Shown here piece after piece: positions 1 through 10,945 of a stretch of 64,000 nt of DNA. Position 1 is the first letter of the stretch; every line of letters begins with the position of its first letter. The notes beneath the pieces are model-generated. The model made no database searches and was not told where the DNA came from. It saw nothing but the letters and a program-made list of their open reading frames with translations. Made by a program: the position numbers and the translations under genes. This DNA is from Solea solea (taxonomy: Eukaryota > Chordata > Actinopteri > Pleuronectiformes > Soleidae), in contig NC_081142.1 in assembly GCF_958295425.1 (NCBI RefSeq), positions 4,048,917-4,112,916 of the forward strand, read 5' to 3'.

Positions 1-3000
1 CAACAATTCTTTGCTTGTGGTGCCAATAGCAAGACAGTCACAAATGATGCCAAGAAAGCTTCTAAATCCTGACCTCATTCTCTTTCCGCTTTCTTTACTT
101 GGACAAATGTCCATCTTTATTTCCCCACTGGTGCTGCCATTCACACAACTAAGTAAATCACCTTAATCTGCATGTGTCTTTCATAAGAGACCTAAATTAC
201 ATTTGCTGGAGGTCAAATGGTAATAAAAGAAACAGAAATAAACAGAGACAAATCATCACCCTCTTCCACCATGGGAATGAAAGTAAACAGATGAATATCT
301 TTGCTATAACAAATCTGCATTTAGATGGAAATGCTACAACAAACATAACCCCAACAAGACTGCTGTTTGTCTCCATTTGTGTTTGGCGCTGCACTTTGTC
401 ACTCTTTTCTAAACAAGGCTCAATTGGATGTTGGGTGAAAAGTGAAAAAAAGGGAGAAGCAAGACCGAGCTGAATGTCAATACAGCTGAGAATAAAAAGA
501 GGACATTGTAAAACCTCATAGTGGAAAACATTGTATTGTAAAGTCTAAATCAGTGTGGTGGGCTTTGTTAAATGTTAACAGGCAGAACTGTTATTGACCT
601 CAACCAGTCTTGTGTCTTTTTTCTGTCAGCACAAGTGTTGAGAAGGGCATCGAGTGAGACGATTCATGCTCCAGCTCCTCCTGGAGGATCCACTCTCAGC
701 AGCTTACAGATAGTGCGCGGATTTTCTTATTTTCTTTCTGGTGGTTCACCGCGGCATCAACGTGATCCTCACTGTTGGCCCATCTGTCTTCACTTTAGAG
801 GTGCTCTCAAATTATTAAACACAGTCAGGGAGCCTTTATGTGGCTGGCACAGAGCTGCACACAGACACAGGGTGAGGGGTAATGGCATTTTCGCTTCAAT
901 ACTAACACAATTGGGGACATCATTCCATGTTCTCCCCATATTTTTCCTATTCTTTCTTTCCAATGTGCCCACAATTGCTTTAGCTGTGATAGAGGTACCT
1001 CAATTTTCCCAAATCAAATCCATCAGCCTGTCAGTCAGGAGCTACTGGGATTGATGGAAAGTATTTTCTCCTGTTGTTGCTGCTCCACTCCAATTGTCTG
1101 CATGTCACCTGAGTATGTGTGTGTGATGCATGCTGTATATTTGCACACGTGTCATAGATTAGCTGTTTGAAAGAGTCTTGCCGCTGTTTGTTGATCACTG
1201 AACTACAGCAGGCTCAGATAAAGCTGCACTCGTCATTTTTTTTAGCTTAGTTAGCTTAAATCTGCAACATGTTGTTAAATGCATGACGGCACTGTGAAAA
1301 AGGATTTGAAAGGATGAAATAGCAGAGCTATTTGCAAGGCCCAAGATATTTAATAGCCTGCCAAAAACTTTCCGGGAAAGGAATATGTTACATTTTGGTA
1401 CAGAGTACAGAGGAATTACCAAATCCTCTGAGACGTATGTTTTAAGTAGTTGTCGATAAGTCCTTGAAAGTCTGTGTAAGTTGACTTTTATTTAGCAAAT
1501 TTTCTGCAAAGCTGCAAAAAAACAGTATTAACGAATAGCTATATGCATACAGTATAATATATTCAATTAAGAGAACATGAGAATAAGTTAAATTGACCAA
1601 AAACACCAAATTCTGGTGTCCCAAAATTCTTTGATCTCACTCATGGAACAACTCAAATTACAGTTAATTAGCAGTGAGATGGAAAACTGTCTCCATTTGC
1701 CAGATAATTGGAATCAAATTACATTTAACATTTCAAAATGTAGCAACACATAAAGTAAAATAAAACACTGGCTGTGGTGTGAAGTTGCAATGTTCTCAGG
1801 TGCAGTGCACAAATAAATTTGATTTCCAGGAAGCTTTCAATTAATTTACAGTTGTCATCTTCTTTTTCAGTAAGTTCATCTTGATTTTATCATTTAAATT
1901 TACAAAATTAAATGCAATAATACTATAAAACAACTGATTCAAAAAATAAAAAAATAAGCACGTTTATAAAATGAGCAGAAAGTGGGTGAATAATTTTCTA
2001 TCTTCTGATATGAATAAAACATATCAGGAGCAGCAGCCGAAAGTGTGGGTTTGTTTTTGTGACAGTGGATGGTCTGACAAAACTGCTTGCTGTCCTTATT
2101 GTTTTGTAAAGGGACATGGAGACATGCATTCTTTTAACAAGTACCTGAGTGAGGTGTAAAACCACATGGCAAAAAAAAACCAAAGAAGACAGGGGAAAAA
2201 AGGAGGCTGCTCTAAAACACTAACACCAAATCAGGGTTTAATTGCAGACTTGGAGAGTGAGAGAATGCTGAGAGTGGCAAATGCTGTGGAGTCACACAAT
2301 GGCCTTTTGAAACCAGACAAACCATATTTATATAAAAGGATGAAGCACGGGGGAAGAACCTGAGGGGAAATCTCACTGAGTGTGAGGACTGAAAGGTCAC
2401 ACTCCACAAAATCTGCTGTCAATTACACCATAGGCACACCCTACAGCATACCAGGCTGTATTGACTATTATGGGACCATAGCTTACAAAATGGACACATG
2501 GTGTTAGACCTGAAACTAGAGATTGAAATGACAGCATGTGAGCGGAACACTTAAGAATGAGCACTCTTCAATCCACTGTTCAATTTTTTACACTGTGGTC
2601 CATTTTCAGACGGCTGCACTGAAATCGCTCACTAACTTCCTCTGGGTTTAGAGGGTTTTTCGCACAATGTTCAGCAGGTGCAGAGTTTTCAGTTACGGGC
2701 AATAAACTTCATGTTGCGACTTCAATTGTATCTCTGATCGCTAGGTTAAGCTTGTTATAACAAGCCTGACTGCACAGATGTGTCAGGTATCAATATGTCT
2801 CTCAGTGCCTGAACCAGTGACAAGGAGAGAGAGAGAGAGAGAAAAGAGTCAGGGGGAGCTGAGTTCAGTTAAAGCTAAAGAATACATCCGCATGTGCTCC
2901 TTCATCCAATGTGAGCGTTAGTTAAGGTCACATCAGTTTTTCACATGCCGCTCCATGCTCCTGTGAAAAAAACAAAAACTTTTATGCTTGTTCCCACTCT

Positions 3001-3048
3001 GCTCCTTACCTCTGTGTGAGACCATAATCTACTCTGTTTGTTTATGCA
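1..3048. other. Noncoding stretch, presumed intron 2 of the antisense gene
   Basis: No exon-like segment was found on either strand; all frames are short and lack coding character. It is AT-rich at 1440-1970. Small structures: a perfect 16-bp palindrome at 2750-2765 (GCTTGTTATAACAAGC) and a GA tract at about 2825-2842. Confidence 0.6.
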
Positions 3049-3850
3049 GCGGAACGTAATGAGGATTGTCCTGAACTTTACATTGGGGAAACCAAATTAA
3101 GCTGTTCACCTACATCTAAAAGGACAGAGGACAGTCTTTTAATGATGAGAATGTTCACCTTCTGGCCAGGGAAGACAGGAGGACTGAAAGAGGAGTGAAA
3201 GAAGCCATCAGCATCTGGAGAAACCATCACTTAACAGAGGAGGAGGCATATGTAGCCGACTCTCTGCCACCTACAATGTTGTCCTGAACTCAAATCCAGA
3301 AAGGATCAACACTCGCAAACTAAGTCTCGCAGGCAACCCTAACAACCCTCTTTCACACTTTGCCTCAGGGTAAACTAACAGCCTGAAACTGGGGGTTTTC
3401 AAAGTTTTTCCGTAAACACAGCATTGTTTCAAAAATTGATTGCATACACGCAAAATCTCCCAGAACGACTATGAACACTGTATAATATATGTCAGACCTG
3501 TATGTGGCGCTCTGTACAAACTCTATACACATGAAGAAGGCGAGCAAGAGAAAGGTAGGACTATGACATCATAATCCTATTTTCTCCTGTAACACCTTGC
3601 TCCATGTGGAGAAAAAGTTGATATGATACAAAACGTGTCCTAAACTTGTTCTTTTGTGTACACACACTCTGTGTCGGGGGGTGAATGACCGGCATTTCAT
3701 GACATAAAAGCACTCTAGGTAGGTATTCAGAACGCCTGGATTTGTACACCAGTTAGTCAGAAATGAGAAAGCCTCTTGGATGAGAGGTGAAACATCTTCA
3801 ATGTATCCTGAAGATGACTTTGACATGGATGACTGAGAAGGTGGATAGCT
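3049..3850 (+). pseudogene. Penelope-like retroelement remnant (GIY-YIG endonuclease end and 3' tail)
   Basis: Two blocks in different frames read as the end of a Penelope-like protein. At 3073-3096 the frame gives ELYIGETK, the YIG part of a GIY-YIG endonuclease. At 3138-3287 another frame begins FNDENVHLLARED, continues ERGVKEAI, and ends at a stop, resembling the usual C-terminal end of this family. The change of frame between blocks marks an indel, and the polymerase part is absent, so the copy is dead and 5'-truncated. Further on, 3773-3836 holds a GGATGAGAGGTGAAAC stretch followed by a segment reading DDFDMDD and a stop, a signature I associate with the 3' region of fish Penelope-like elements. 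The DNA between, 3290-3770, is unrecognised. Assignment is by recall of family motifs. Confidence 0.62.
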
Positions 3851-4014
3851 TTTCTTAGAATTGCAAACTAACTAACTGCTTTTTTTTGCCAGCAACAGTC
3901 ACCCTTTGATAGTAAGTCAAGTGAATATAGGTTTCAGATACTTCTACACTGGCTCCACTTCCTGGAACCAGAGATTAGATATATTTTTTTGTAAAGTCTA
4001 TGGATTACAACAAA

Positions 4015-4165
4015 CTCACTCACTCTCTCACTGGTGCCAATCCCAGCTGTCATAGGGCAAAAGGGCAGGTCACCAGTCCATCACAGGGCCACAAACAAAC
4101 AACCATTCACTCCCACACTCACACCTACAGTCAATTCAGTGTCCAATTTGCCTAATCCCTAAAAC
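4015..4165 (-). mobile_element. 3' part of a tRNA-derived SINE (mermaid/DANA-like body)
   Basis: Read on the minus strand, the segment carries the usual order of this fish SINE: a piece like GAATTGACTGTAGGTGTG, then CATTCACTCC/GGTTGTTTGTTTGTGGCC, then TGTGATGGACTGGTGACC, and a tail of ACTC/AGTG repeats. The tRNA-like head and middle are missing, so it is 5'-truncated. The copies at 13.0 and 33.2 kb show the same order of blocks. Confidence 0.65.
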
Positions 4166-4774
4166 TAAGCCACCAAAACAACAACTATGGCAACAGAGGC
4201 CCCGATGCAATAAACGCTAAGGAACTTCTGATCAGGGCAGAGTTTGAAAACACACACGCTCACAGAGCGAGACTGACACAAGTGACAACACACACCAATA
4301 CTCTGTTAGGCAAACATCATGCAGAGTTTGGCAATTGTCTCCATGCTGATTATCTCTGACATGCAAACCTCTACCCAAAACTGTTCCTGCCAATCCCACC
4401 TGCTTCTCCCTTTCTTTCTTCTTTCCTTCCGTGCCTGCACTCCTCCTCAGATGTTCTCTGTTATTCTCTTTTTTTCTTCCCATCATATTTTGTCTGTGTC
4501 TCACTCACTGGGGCTGTGACTCCCATCTGCATCTTCCGTATTTTCTCCACTAATCCAGCAGTCAAATCTACTACATTTTATCACACTCTTCATTTTTTAT
4601 TTTTGGGTGTGAATTTTGTCCGTTAAAAATATTCCTTGTTTTACAACAACAACAAATCTCCGGAGAGAAGATAAACTTCTCATCACTTCAACTTAATTAA
4701 CTTAATTTCATTTCACTTTAATTGTATTTTCAAAGCATCAAATCAAAACGTACTTAATGAACGCACTTTACAAA

Positions 4775-5065
4775 AGCCTTTTTCCACCTATGGTCCCAGC
4801 TCGCTTCGCCTCGCCACGGCACGGTTTAGTTTGGTCTTCAACTACAAAATAGTACCTCAACGTGGGCGGAGTCATCACTGCACAACTGCATGAAACTGCC
4901 GTGACGTCGTTTTACCCACGACACACACAAACTAGTGACTTGTAAAGCAGTTGTTTTGAGTGTAACTGAATCATTAGAATTAGTTCATTAAAACTATTTC
5001 TTCAGTCACTAATGGAAACGGAAAATTACCGTGCCAAGGCGGGGCACGGTGTACAGCCAATATTA
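4775..5065. mobile_element. Miniature DNA transposon remnant (hAT-like)
   Basis: The left part carries TTTTTCCACCTATGGTCCCA followed by GC-rich blocks of the CTCGCCACGGCACGG type. The middle has AAATAGTACCTCAACGTGGG and the right part ACTAATGGAAACGG followed by GCACGG again. This layout (a TTTCCA start, GTACC-type inner motifs, an AATGGAAA motif near the far end) is that of abundant non-autonomous fish elements. No transposase is present and target duplications are not clear. It may be distantly related to the pair at 14.8 and 36.4 kb. Confidence 0.5.
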
Positions 5066-5499
5066 GCTTTGTACTTTTTACCAGTTTATGGGCTAAATGC
5101 ATCCATGGCCAACAGAATAACTGGGACCAATCCCCACATTCAGCAACATATATGAATCGTATCTACAGGTATGTAAACATTTCTTTCTCATTTATATTTC
5201 ATGTTTATAGACTTTTATAGAATTTTGTGCCTTATAAATACTACTGAATCACTGATATCTGGTTCCTTGTTGCTTATTTCTATAAACAGTGATTGAGAAC
5301 AGGGTTGTGGTGAAGAGATGAGGGAGTGTAGCCTCCAAATAATCGTGTTAAAGTTGCATCATATCCTGTGAAAGGGTGCCAGTCAGAAAAGGGTCCTAGA
5401 CCAGACCTAAATGGAAGGACCAGATATTTACTGAGGAGAAAAGACACAAAAATGTGTATTTTCCCCAACTACCTTAAACCTGCTAACCTCTCACTCATC

Positions 5500-5775
5500 A
5501 TATTACTAATGTGCAATATATTGTTTGCAAGTATTATGTGAAATGTGTGCAATAATAATCCCATCTGGTTACTTGAACACTAAATGGCATATTCTCTGAT
5601 TATTCTGTTTTCACTGCTTATTTATGTATTTATTTATTGTATTGTTAGCAATTTGAACTCTGCTTTTAAATCAGCATTCTCATTTCTGTTTTTTTCAGAG
5701 TTTGGGATTTTAAATGTGCCTCGGGGGCACTCGCAAAAGCAATTTCCTTGTGCTACACAATGAGCATAAAGTGCT
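5500..5775 (+). mobile_element. Possible LINE 3' UTR tail
   Basis: A run of TGTGCAATA-like motifs (about 5510-5560), TTTATGTATTTATTTATTG, and then AGCAATTTCCTTGTGCTACA with CATAAAGTG looks like the 3' end of a fish LINE, where a CAATTTC-TTGT block usually precedes an AATAAAG end. No reverse transcriptase is visible. Recall-based and moderate at best. Confidence 0.35.
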
Positions 5776-8700
5776 TGTCTCTTGAAGAGTGTTTGTGATA
5801 AAGCAGACAAACATGGATACTGCGTGCCTGATTCATGACAGTCGGAATATTACAGTAGCTTTGCAAAAGTAACCATGGACACGCTTCACACAGCCACAAC
5901 TGTGACCATGGGCCAGTTTTGGTTTGGTTTTGGTGGCACCAAACCATCAATGCACTATATAAACTGTGCAGAAGTCTATCAATAGATTCATTGACTGTGT
6001 TGTTACTATGTTTACTCACTTATGTTCTTTTTATTGGCTCAGTCGCTGACTACTAAGAATCCAGAATCTCCCCTTCCCTGTGTACATTTGTGAAGCCTCC
6101 TCACAAAGCCGTGGGATATGTGTGCACATCTTGTGATGCATTTTTAACTCGCATGGTTTGTTAAATCAATTTGCACGGCCCTGGGTGAATTTGCATCTAA
6201 TCACGTCTTTCCATTAACTGCGTATGCAATCACATCACCTCTTCAGTTCACTTGAAGTTCTGTCTGTCCACGTAATTACAGCCGAGATCCACTGAACGTG
6301 GCCCAAGGCCATGCAAAGTTTGCCCCCCCATCCTTTTCAGTGTGATGTGAGAGGATGGTTTTTGTAAAGGCATGCGTGGGATCCCAGGTGATGCAGGATT
6401 GACTGGTGGTGTGAAAACAGGATTCAATTACGTTTTTTAACCTTATGCAAATGAGGGATGAAATTCACTTGAAGGCTCCTCTTGAGGAAATGAAGGAGGG
6501 AAAAAAGTGACGGGATGAAAAAATGTACCTGCCGTTTTTACCTGCAGGGCATGGATGACTGTAAAGGAAATGGTTATTATTATGGCCTCTGGGTTCTCAA
6601 TTTTTCAAGTACCTCATTACAAGTACTTAAGTGACTTAGCCTCTTACACTCCTTCCGTGTTACCATCCTATCCTAAATGTTTCAATTCCTCAATCATTTA
6701 TTATATGCTCTAACCGCCCCTCAAACCTTTCCTGACAAGGGTGTCCTCCTACACGGTCCTTCTGACTCCAAACCAGGCTTCACAGGAAGTCCCTGCTGCT
6801 GCCCTGACTAATTTGTGCACCTTCTGAAGCATTACGATATATTTATCTTGTGTGGCATGCAGCCAACATTTTAAATTCATATAACTACACACAGAAGTGC
6901 ATGCAGAAAAGTGCAGGAATGCTCAGCTTAATGCTTCCTCCAGCACCACATTTTCACCCTCTCCTGTCAAGTTAAGTGTCACGGGGTGAGCTGTAGTGCC
7001 AACACTTCCCGTACTCTTCTCAACTGACTCTTTCAAAAGCCATTCAGCCAGAACCAAAAAGTAGAAGATGCCAGATTGGAGAGAAAGAAAATGAAAAGAG
7101 TGGACGTTAATGCCCTCAAAAACTTAAGTCCTCCAGAGCAGAGTAGCAAGGAGTATTTGTAACACATACACTTCTGAGATGCAGATCCTCAGTGTGTGTG
7201 TGTGTGTGTGTAGGGTCTCACTGCTGTGCAAATTGGCTGCATAAACCACCTGGCAGATGTAACCTGAAGGTTTCTTCACAAACATACCCACGCAGACAGA
7301 GACAGAGAAGTTGGCTGCATTTCCATCATCTCTGACTGCAGAAGTGTGCCCCGAGTCACAAAAAAGGCCCCAGTGCCAGGTCTGAGGATTTTCGTTTGTC
7401 TTCACAGATGCCAGAAACAATGCAATGCAGAGAGAAGTAGACCATCAGGAAGACATCAGAGAGCAATGAGGGGGTGTTCAGTCTGTCCTGTGTTCGCACA
7501 AAAGCATGCAGATGCACAGCGAGCCAAAGAGAGTGTGGAGAGAGCGAAGGTGGACTGACAGGTCTGAATCATTGTGTTGTGTTCTCGTCCCTGTAGCACT
7601 GTGGTATACACAAGGATAACCTTCAAGAGAGATAGTGAGGGAGCATGTGGAGCAACCAAACCACACATAATATCAAGTAAAGGGTCTCCATCAGCATCTT
7701 TCTCATTCTCTCAGCAAATGCAAGTCTGTAAAATAAGGTAAGCACACGAATGCAAAATGTCAACACTCTTCAGAGTTTGTATAATTTGCTGGCGCACAGT
7801 GAGAGGATTAAGATCCTAAACTCTAGCTTTTCAGCCAACTCAAAGCACATTTTAATGAGCTCAGGAGTAGCAGAAATAAACATCTGAGAGAGTTAACGAA
7901 ATATCAAAAACTTTGCTATTTCAGAAATGGCTGAATGGATGAATTTGAGCCTTGCCGTGATAAATGCTTTGAGTTTTCTCATGTTTACCACACTTTTCTC
8001 TTTTCACCTTCTCTGGAAAGTGCTGCTGGGCCACTAACGAGAGGAGTAAGCAATGAAGGTCTTTCACATGTTGGAGGTGTGTGCTGGGTCAGTGTGACCA
8101 AGTCTAACATAAAGGAATGGGCTCTTCCACAACACAACAGAGCACTGCTGATCAGTCATTTGTTTGGTGTTACTGCCCTCATGGTCTTTTATACATGAAG
8201 GCTACAATAAATGAAAGAAAGATCACATTTTCTGCAATTTGCTGTAGTAATTTGAGCTGTACCAATGAACCCGAGCACTACAGAGAAGAACATTGTTGGT
8301 TGATGAATTTGAAACATTTCTGGTTTGTTTTTCCACTAGTTTTTTTTACAGTTCAGCAACATTTAAAGGAGCATAATGCTAGCAGGCCACAGTCAGTCTG
8401 CTTTGATTAAACTGCACCCAAAGATTTGTAATGAAACATTTTTTGAGTGGGAAACTTGTGTTTGTTGGAGGATCCAAGTGATTGATTCTGAAGATAATCA
8501 GCAGGAAATGAATCAGAAAATATTTGGTTATTAATCATTTATTGCGCTGACCTATGCAGGACCAAGCTTCACTGTGTCCCAGTCCAGGATCCACCTCCTA
8601 CACAGGCTGCATTTGAAAGCAGTTTGTCTCACAGTGCAATGATTAGGATTGATTGGAGATTTTGAAGGTTCCTTGGATGTTTCCATCCATTCCGACAAAA

Positions 8701-9407
8701 AAACAACTACTTTCATTGTGTGCCAGTGGCAAACCGTTCTTTTTTTTTTTTTTTGAGGGTTTGAATGATTTATATTGTGATTTAATTAATAAAGTTCAAA
8801 TAGATAAAGATAAATTCTGTTCAATATTGACTGTGTTACAGATTCAAAACTAAATGGAGAAGAAGATATGAATTGTTTCTAACATTAATCTATTTTGAAA
8901 AGACACACAAAACAATGAAATCGCAGCTTTTGTAATTTGTTTGTAATTGATACTTGATTAGTAACGATAAATTGTTTCGCCCTAATAGGCTTTGTCACAA
9001 TGAAAGAGTAAAAAAACAAACAAACAGGGGGCCTTAATATGTGTTGCGTTGCATGCCCTTAGTGCAGCTACGGCTCTGTTGCCAGGCGACAGTGATCGGG
9101 CAGGACAAATCCTACATGGTCAAAGAATGTCACTGTCTTTCTCAATCATGCAGACCGTAGCTGACCAAAGCTAGTGTATGTTATTGTGATCTGCAGAGCT
9201 TCACATGGATGGGTCCACTTGAGGGGGTCTACAGTACAAGTTGCAAATGTCCAGATTTCAAATCGTATCCACATGAGCGGCCGTGACGATTATTAGAGTC
9301 GTAGAAGTAACATTAGAGGGCATTTCTGAAACATTTTGGTATAATTATCGGAAGTTTACACAGGAACTCAGGTGACAGGGAGCATTTCCAGTTTAATGAG
9401 GACTCAC
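5776..9407. other. Noncoding stretch, presumed intron 2; contains candidate conserved noncoding DNA
   Basis: No exon recognised. The part at about 6090-6345 is of balanced composition, free of simple repeats, and rich in homeodomain-like TAAT/ATTA and TGCAAAT-like words, so it could be a conserved noncoding element. A TG tract lies at 7192-7211 and a poly-T run at about 8739-8755. The end of an AT-rich miniature element, with AATTGATACTTGATTAGTAA and TTGTTTCGCCCTA, is at about 8925-8987. The rest (7220-8700, 8990-9400) shows nothing I can name. Confidence 0.5.
7192..7211. repeat. (TG)n microsatellite
   Basis: Ten TG units in noncoding DNA, directly visible. Confidence 0.95.
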
Positions 9408-9490
9408 CGCAGACTGTGGTTTGAAGCAGAAGGAAGGCCAGCAGGGGCTGCAGTCCACACACAGGCAGTTCGCCACGCATCCTGCTGCAC
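9408..9490 (-). CDS. Signal-peptide exon (exon 2) of an unidentified secreted or membrane protein gene
   Basis: Seen: on the minus strand a pyrimidine-rich stretch ends in TCTCCAG at 9491-9497. A 10-nt 5' UTR piece follows, then an ATG at 9480-9478 with A at -3. The next 24 codons begin MRGELPVCGL and run into the leucine-rich core PLLAFLLLQTTVC, followed by one base and a GTGAGT donor at 9407-9402. This is a classic signal peptide: short polar start, hydrophobic core, small residues near the end. The exon ends in phase 1, as is usual where a signal peptide joins an Ig-like or other extracellular module. The rest of the protein must lie below position 1, since no convincing next exon is visible on the minus strand in 1-9400. 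The product should enter the secretory pathway. I cannot name the gene. The strength lies in acceptor, ATG, hydrophobic core and donor all agreeing; conservation is untested. Confidence 0.72.
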
Positions 9491-9516
9491 CTGGAGACAG
9501 AGATGAAGAGTGGGAT

Positions 9517-9544
9517 GGAGGGAGGGAGGGAGGGAGGGAGGGAG
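9517..9544. repeat. (GGAG)7 microsatellite within the splice-acceptor pyrimidine tract
   Basis: Seven perfect GGAG units on the plus strand, read as (CTCC)7 on the transcribed minus strand. They lie about 25 nt before the acceptor AG of the signal-peptide exon and so form most of its upstream pyrimidine stretch. The plus strand has enough G triplets spaced by single A residues to form a G-quadruplex. Confidence 0.92.
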
Positions 9545-10648
9545 AGTGAGTATACAAAGGCAACTGAAATCAACAACAAATCAGCATTCGCCTTGTGAGG
9601 TTTTTCTAATACACACTGTAGACGGGTGAATCAGAAGCAGTAATTCCTTTTCATTCTGTTCAGTTCAGTCTTCACTCTAATTTACTGTTTAAAAATGAGT
9701 GTCGGGTATGATGAAGTCCCCTGAAGGCCCTTTGGGGCTGTGATTAAGTGTTTGTAAGTGCAGTACAAACAAACATAATATAGCCATCATGTGTAATCTT
9801 TTTTTAAGTGTAGAAAAGAAATGTGGCATTTTCTTTTTACTTCACAATGAAATTTAAAGACTTTTGTTAAAATATTGCCGTTACCAGTTTATTACTCTTG
9901 CAGTTTACAGGGTAGATAAACCTGCTCCATTTTGGGAATAGGCAGGGGGGAAAAAATAGACAGACCATTAAAATGGCAACTTTCCCAGGGTGTTTAAAAA
10001 CACAGATGCTCACTTTATACTCATGCCCTCCTAAAGCTCCTGGGTTGAAATCTACACTAATATATAGCCACTGGTGCTAAACACTGAGAATATGCAAGCA
10101 GTGCACATGCACGCGCACAAACACACACACACACACACACACAGCTAATGTCATATGAAAACCTGCCAACCGAGACGCGATCGCTGAAGAAAAATACGGT
10201 GAACATCATAAAAAGTAAGGAGTGTCTGAATGTGCTGCTCTACATTCACAGACCTTGAGTACAACATCCCCTGCTGTGGCAAACAACACATACAGTAAGC
10301 CCAAGCACTTACAGTAATATCTGCTAAATGTTGAACAGTAGGAATAATGTTAGCGTGGCGAGTTCAGCCCACTCTACCCCACTCATGTGGAAAATATACG
10401 CACACACAACTACCAGCGCAACTACCTCCAAAAAACAGAGCACACATGATTCATTTGAATGTAATTAACACATTTTATAGTGAAAAATACCAATGCCCTC
10501 AGCCTTTATTTTCAATTTCTTGAGTGCAATTTCTGTCAATCAACAGTGCTGATACGCATCAATGCACATTTTAAGTGGTTATGTGTAAGTCCTGGCCCTT
10601 TTGTAGTGGGTATACAGCATATACCTGCTTATCACATAGGCTACACCT
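9545..10648. other. Noncoding stretch, presumed intron 1
   Basis: No exon seen. It contains the CA microsatellite at 10120-10143. Otherwise unremarkable AT-rich DNA. Confidence 0.6.
10120..10143. repeat. (CA)n microsatellite
   Basis: Twelve CA units, visible directly, flanked by a looser CACGCGCACAA stretch. Confidence 0.95.
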
Positions 10649-10945
10649 CTGTTTGGGCTGCAGCTAATGATTATTTTTACTTGTTTGGTCCATATTGTTT
10701 CTCAAACATGAAAATGATGATGTTCTCAAATGTTTTGTTTGGTCCATAAACCACAATGATTCAGTTTCAATGATTTATTTGTGATATGGAGCAAATAATC
10801 TAGAAAATATGCACATTTAAGAGGCTGAAAAACTTGTTTAAATTCTTTAAAAAAACACTCAAACCGATTAATCAATTATCAAAATAGTTGAAGATTAATT
10901 TAGAAATCGATTAACAATCAAATAATTGTTTCAGTCCTATGTAAG
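10649..10945. mobile_element. AT-rich miniature DNA element with GGCTGCA start
   Basis: It opens with GGCTGCAGCTAATGATTA. It has GTTTGGTCCATA twice (about 10685 and 10738) and TTCAGTTTCAATGATTTATT. Near the end come ACTCAAACCGATTAATCAAT and AAAATAGTTGAAGATTAATT, and it closes with TTGTTTCAGTCC. This order matches my memory of a very common fish miniature element whose ends read GGCTGCAACTAA and TTGCAGCC-like. The imperfect ends can pair. No coding capacity. Confidence 0.62.
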
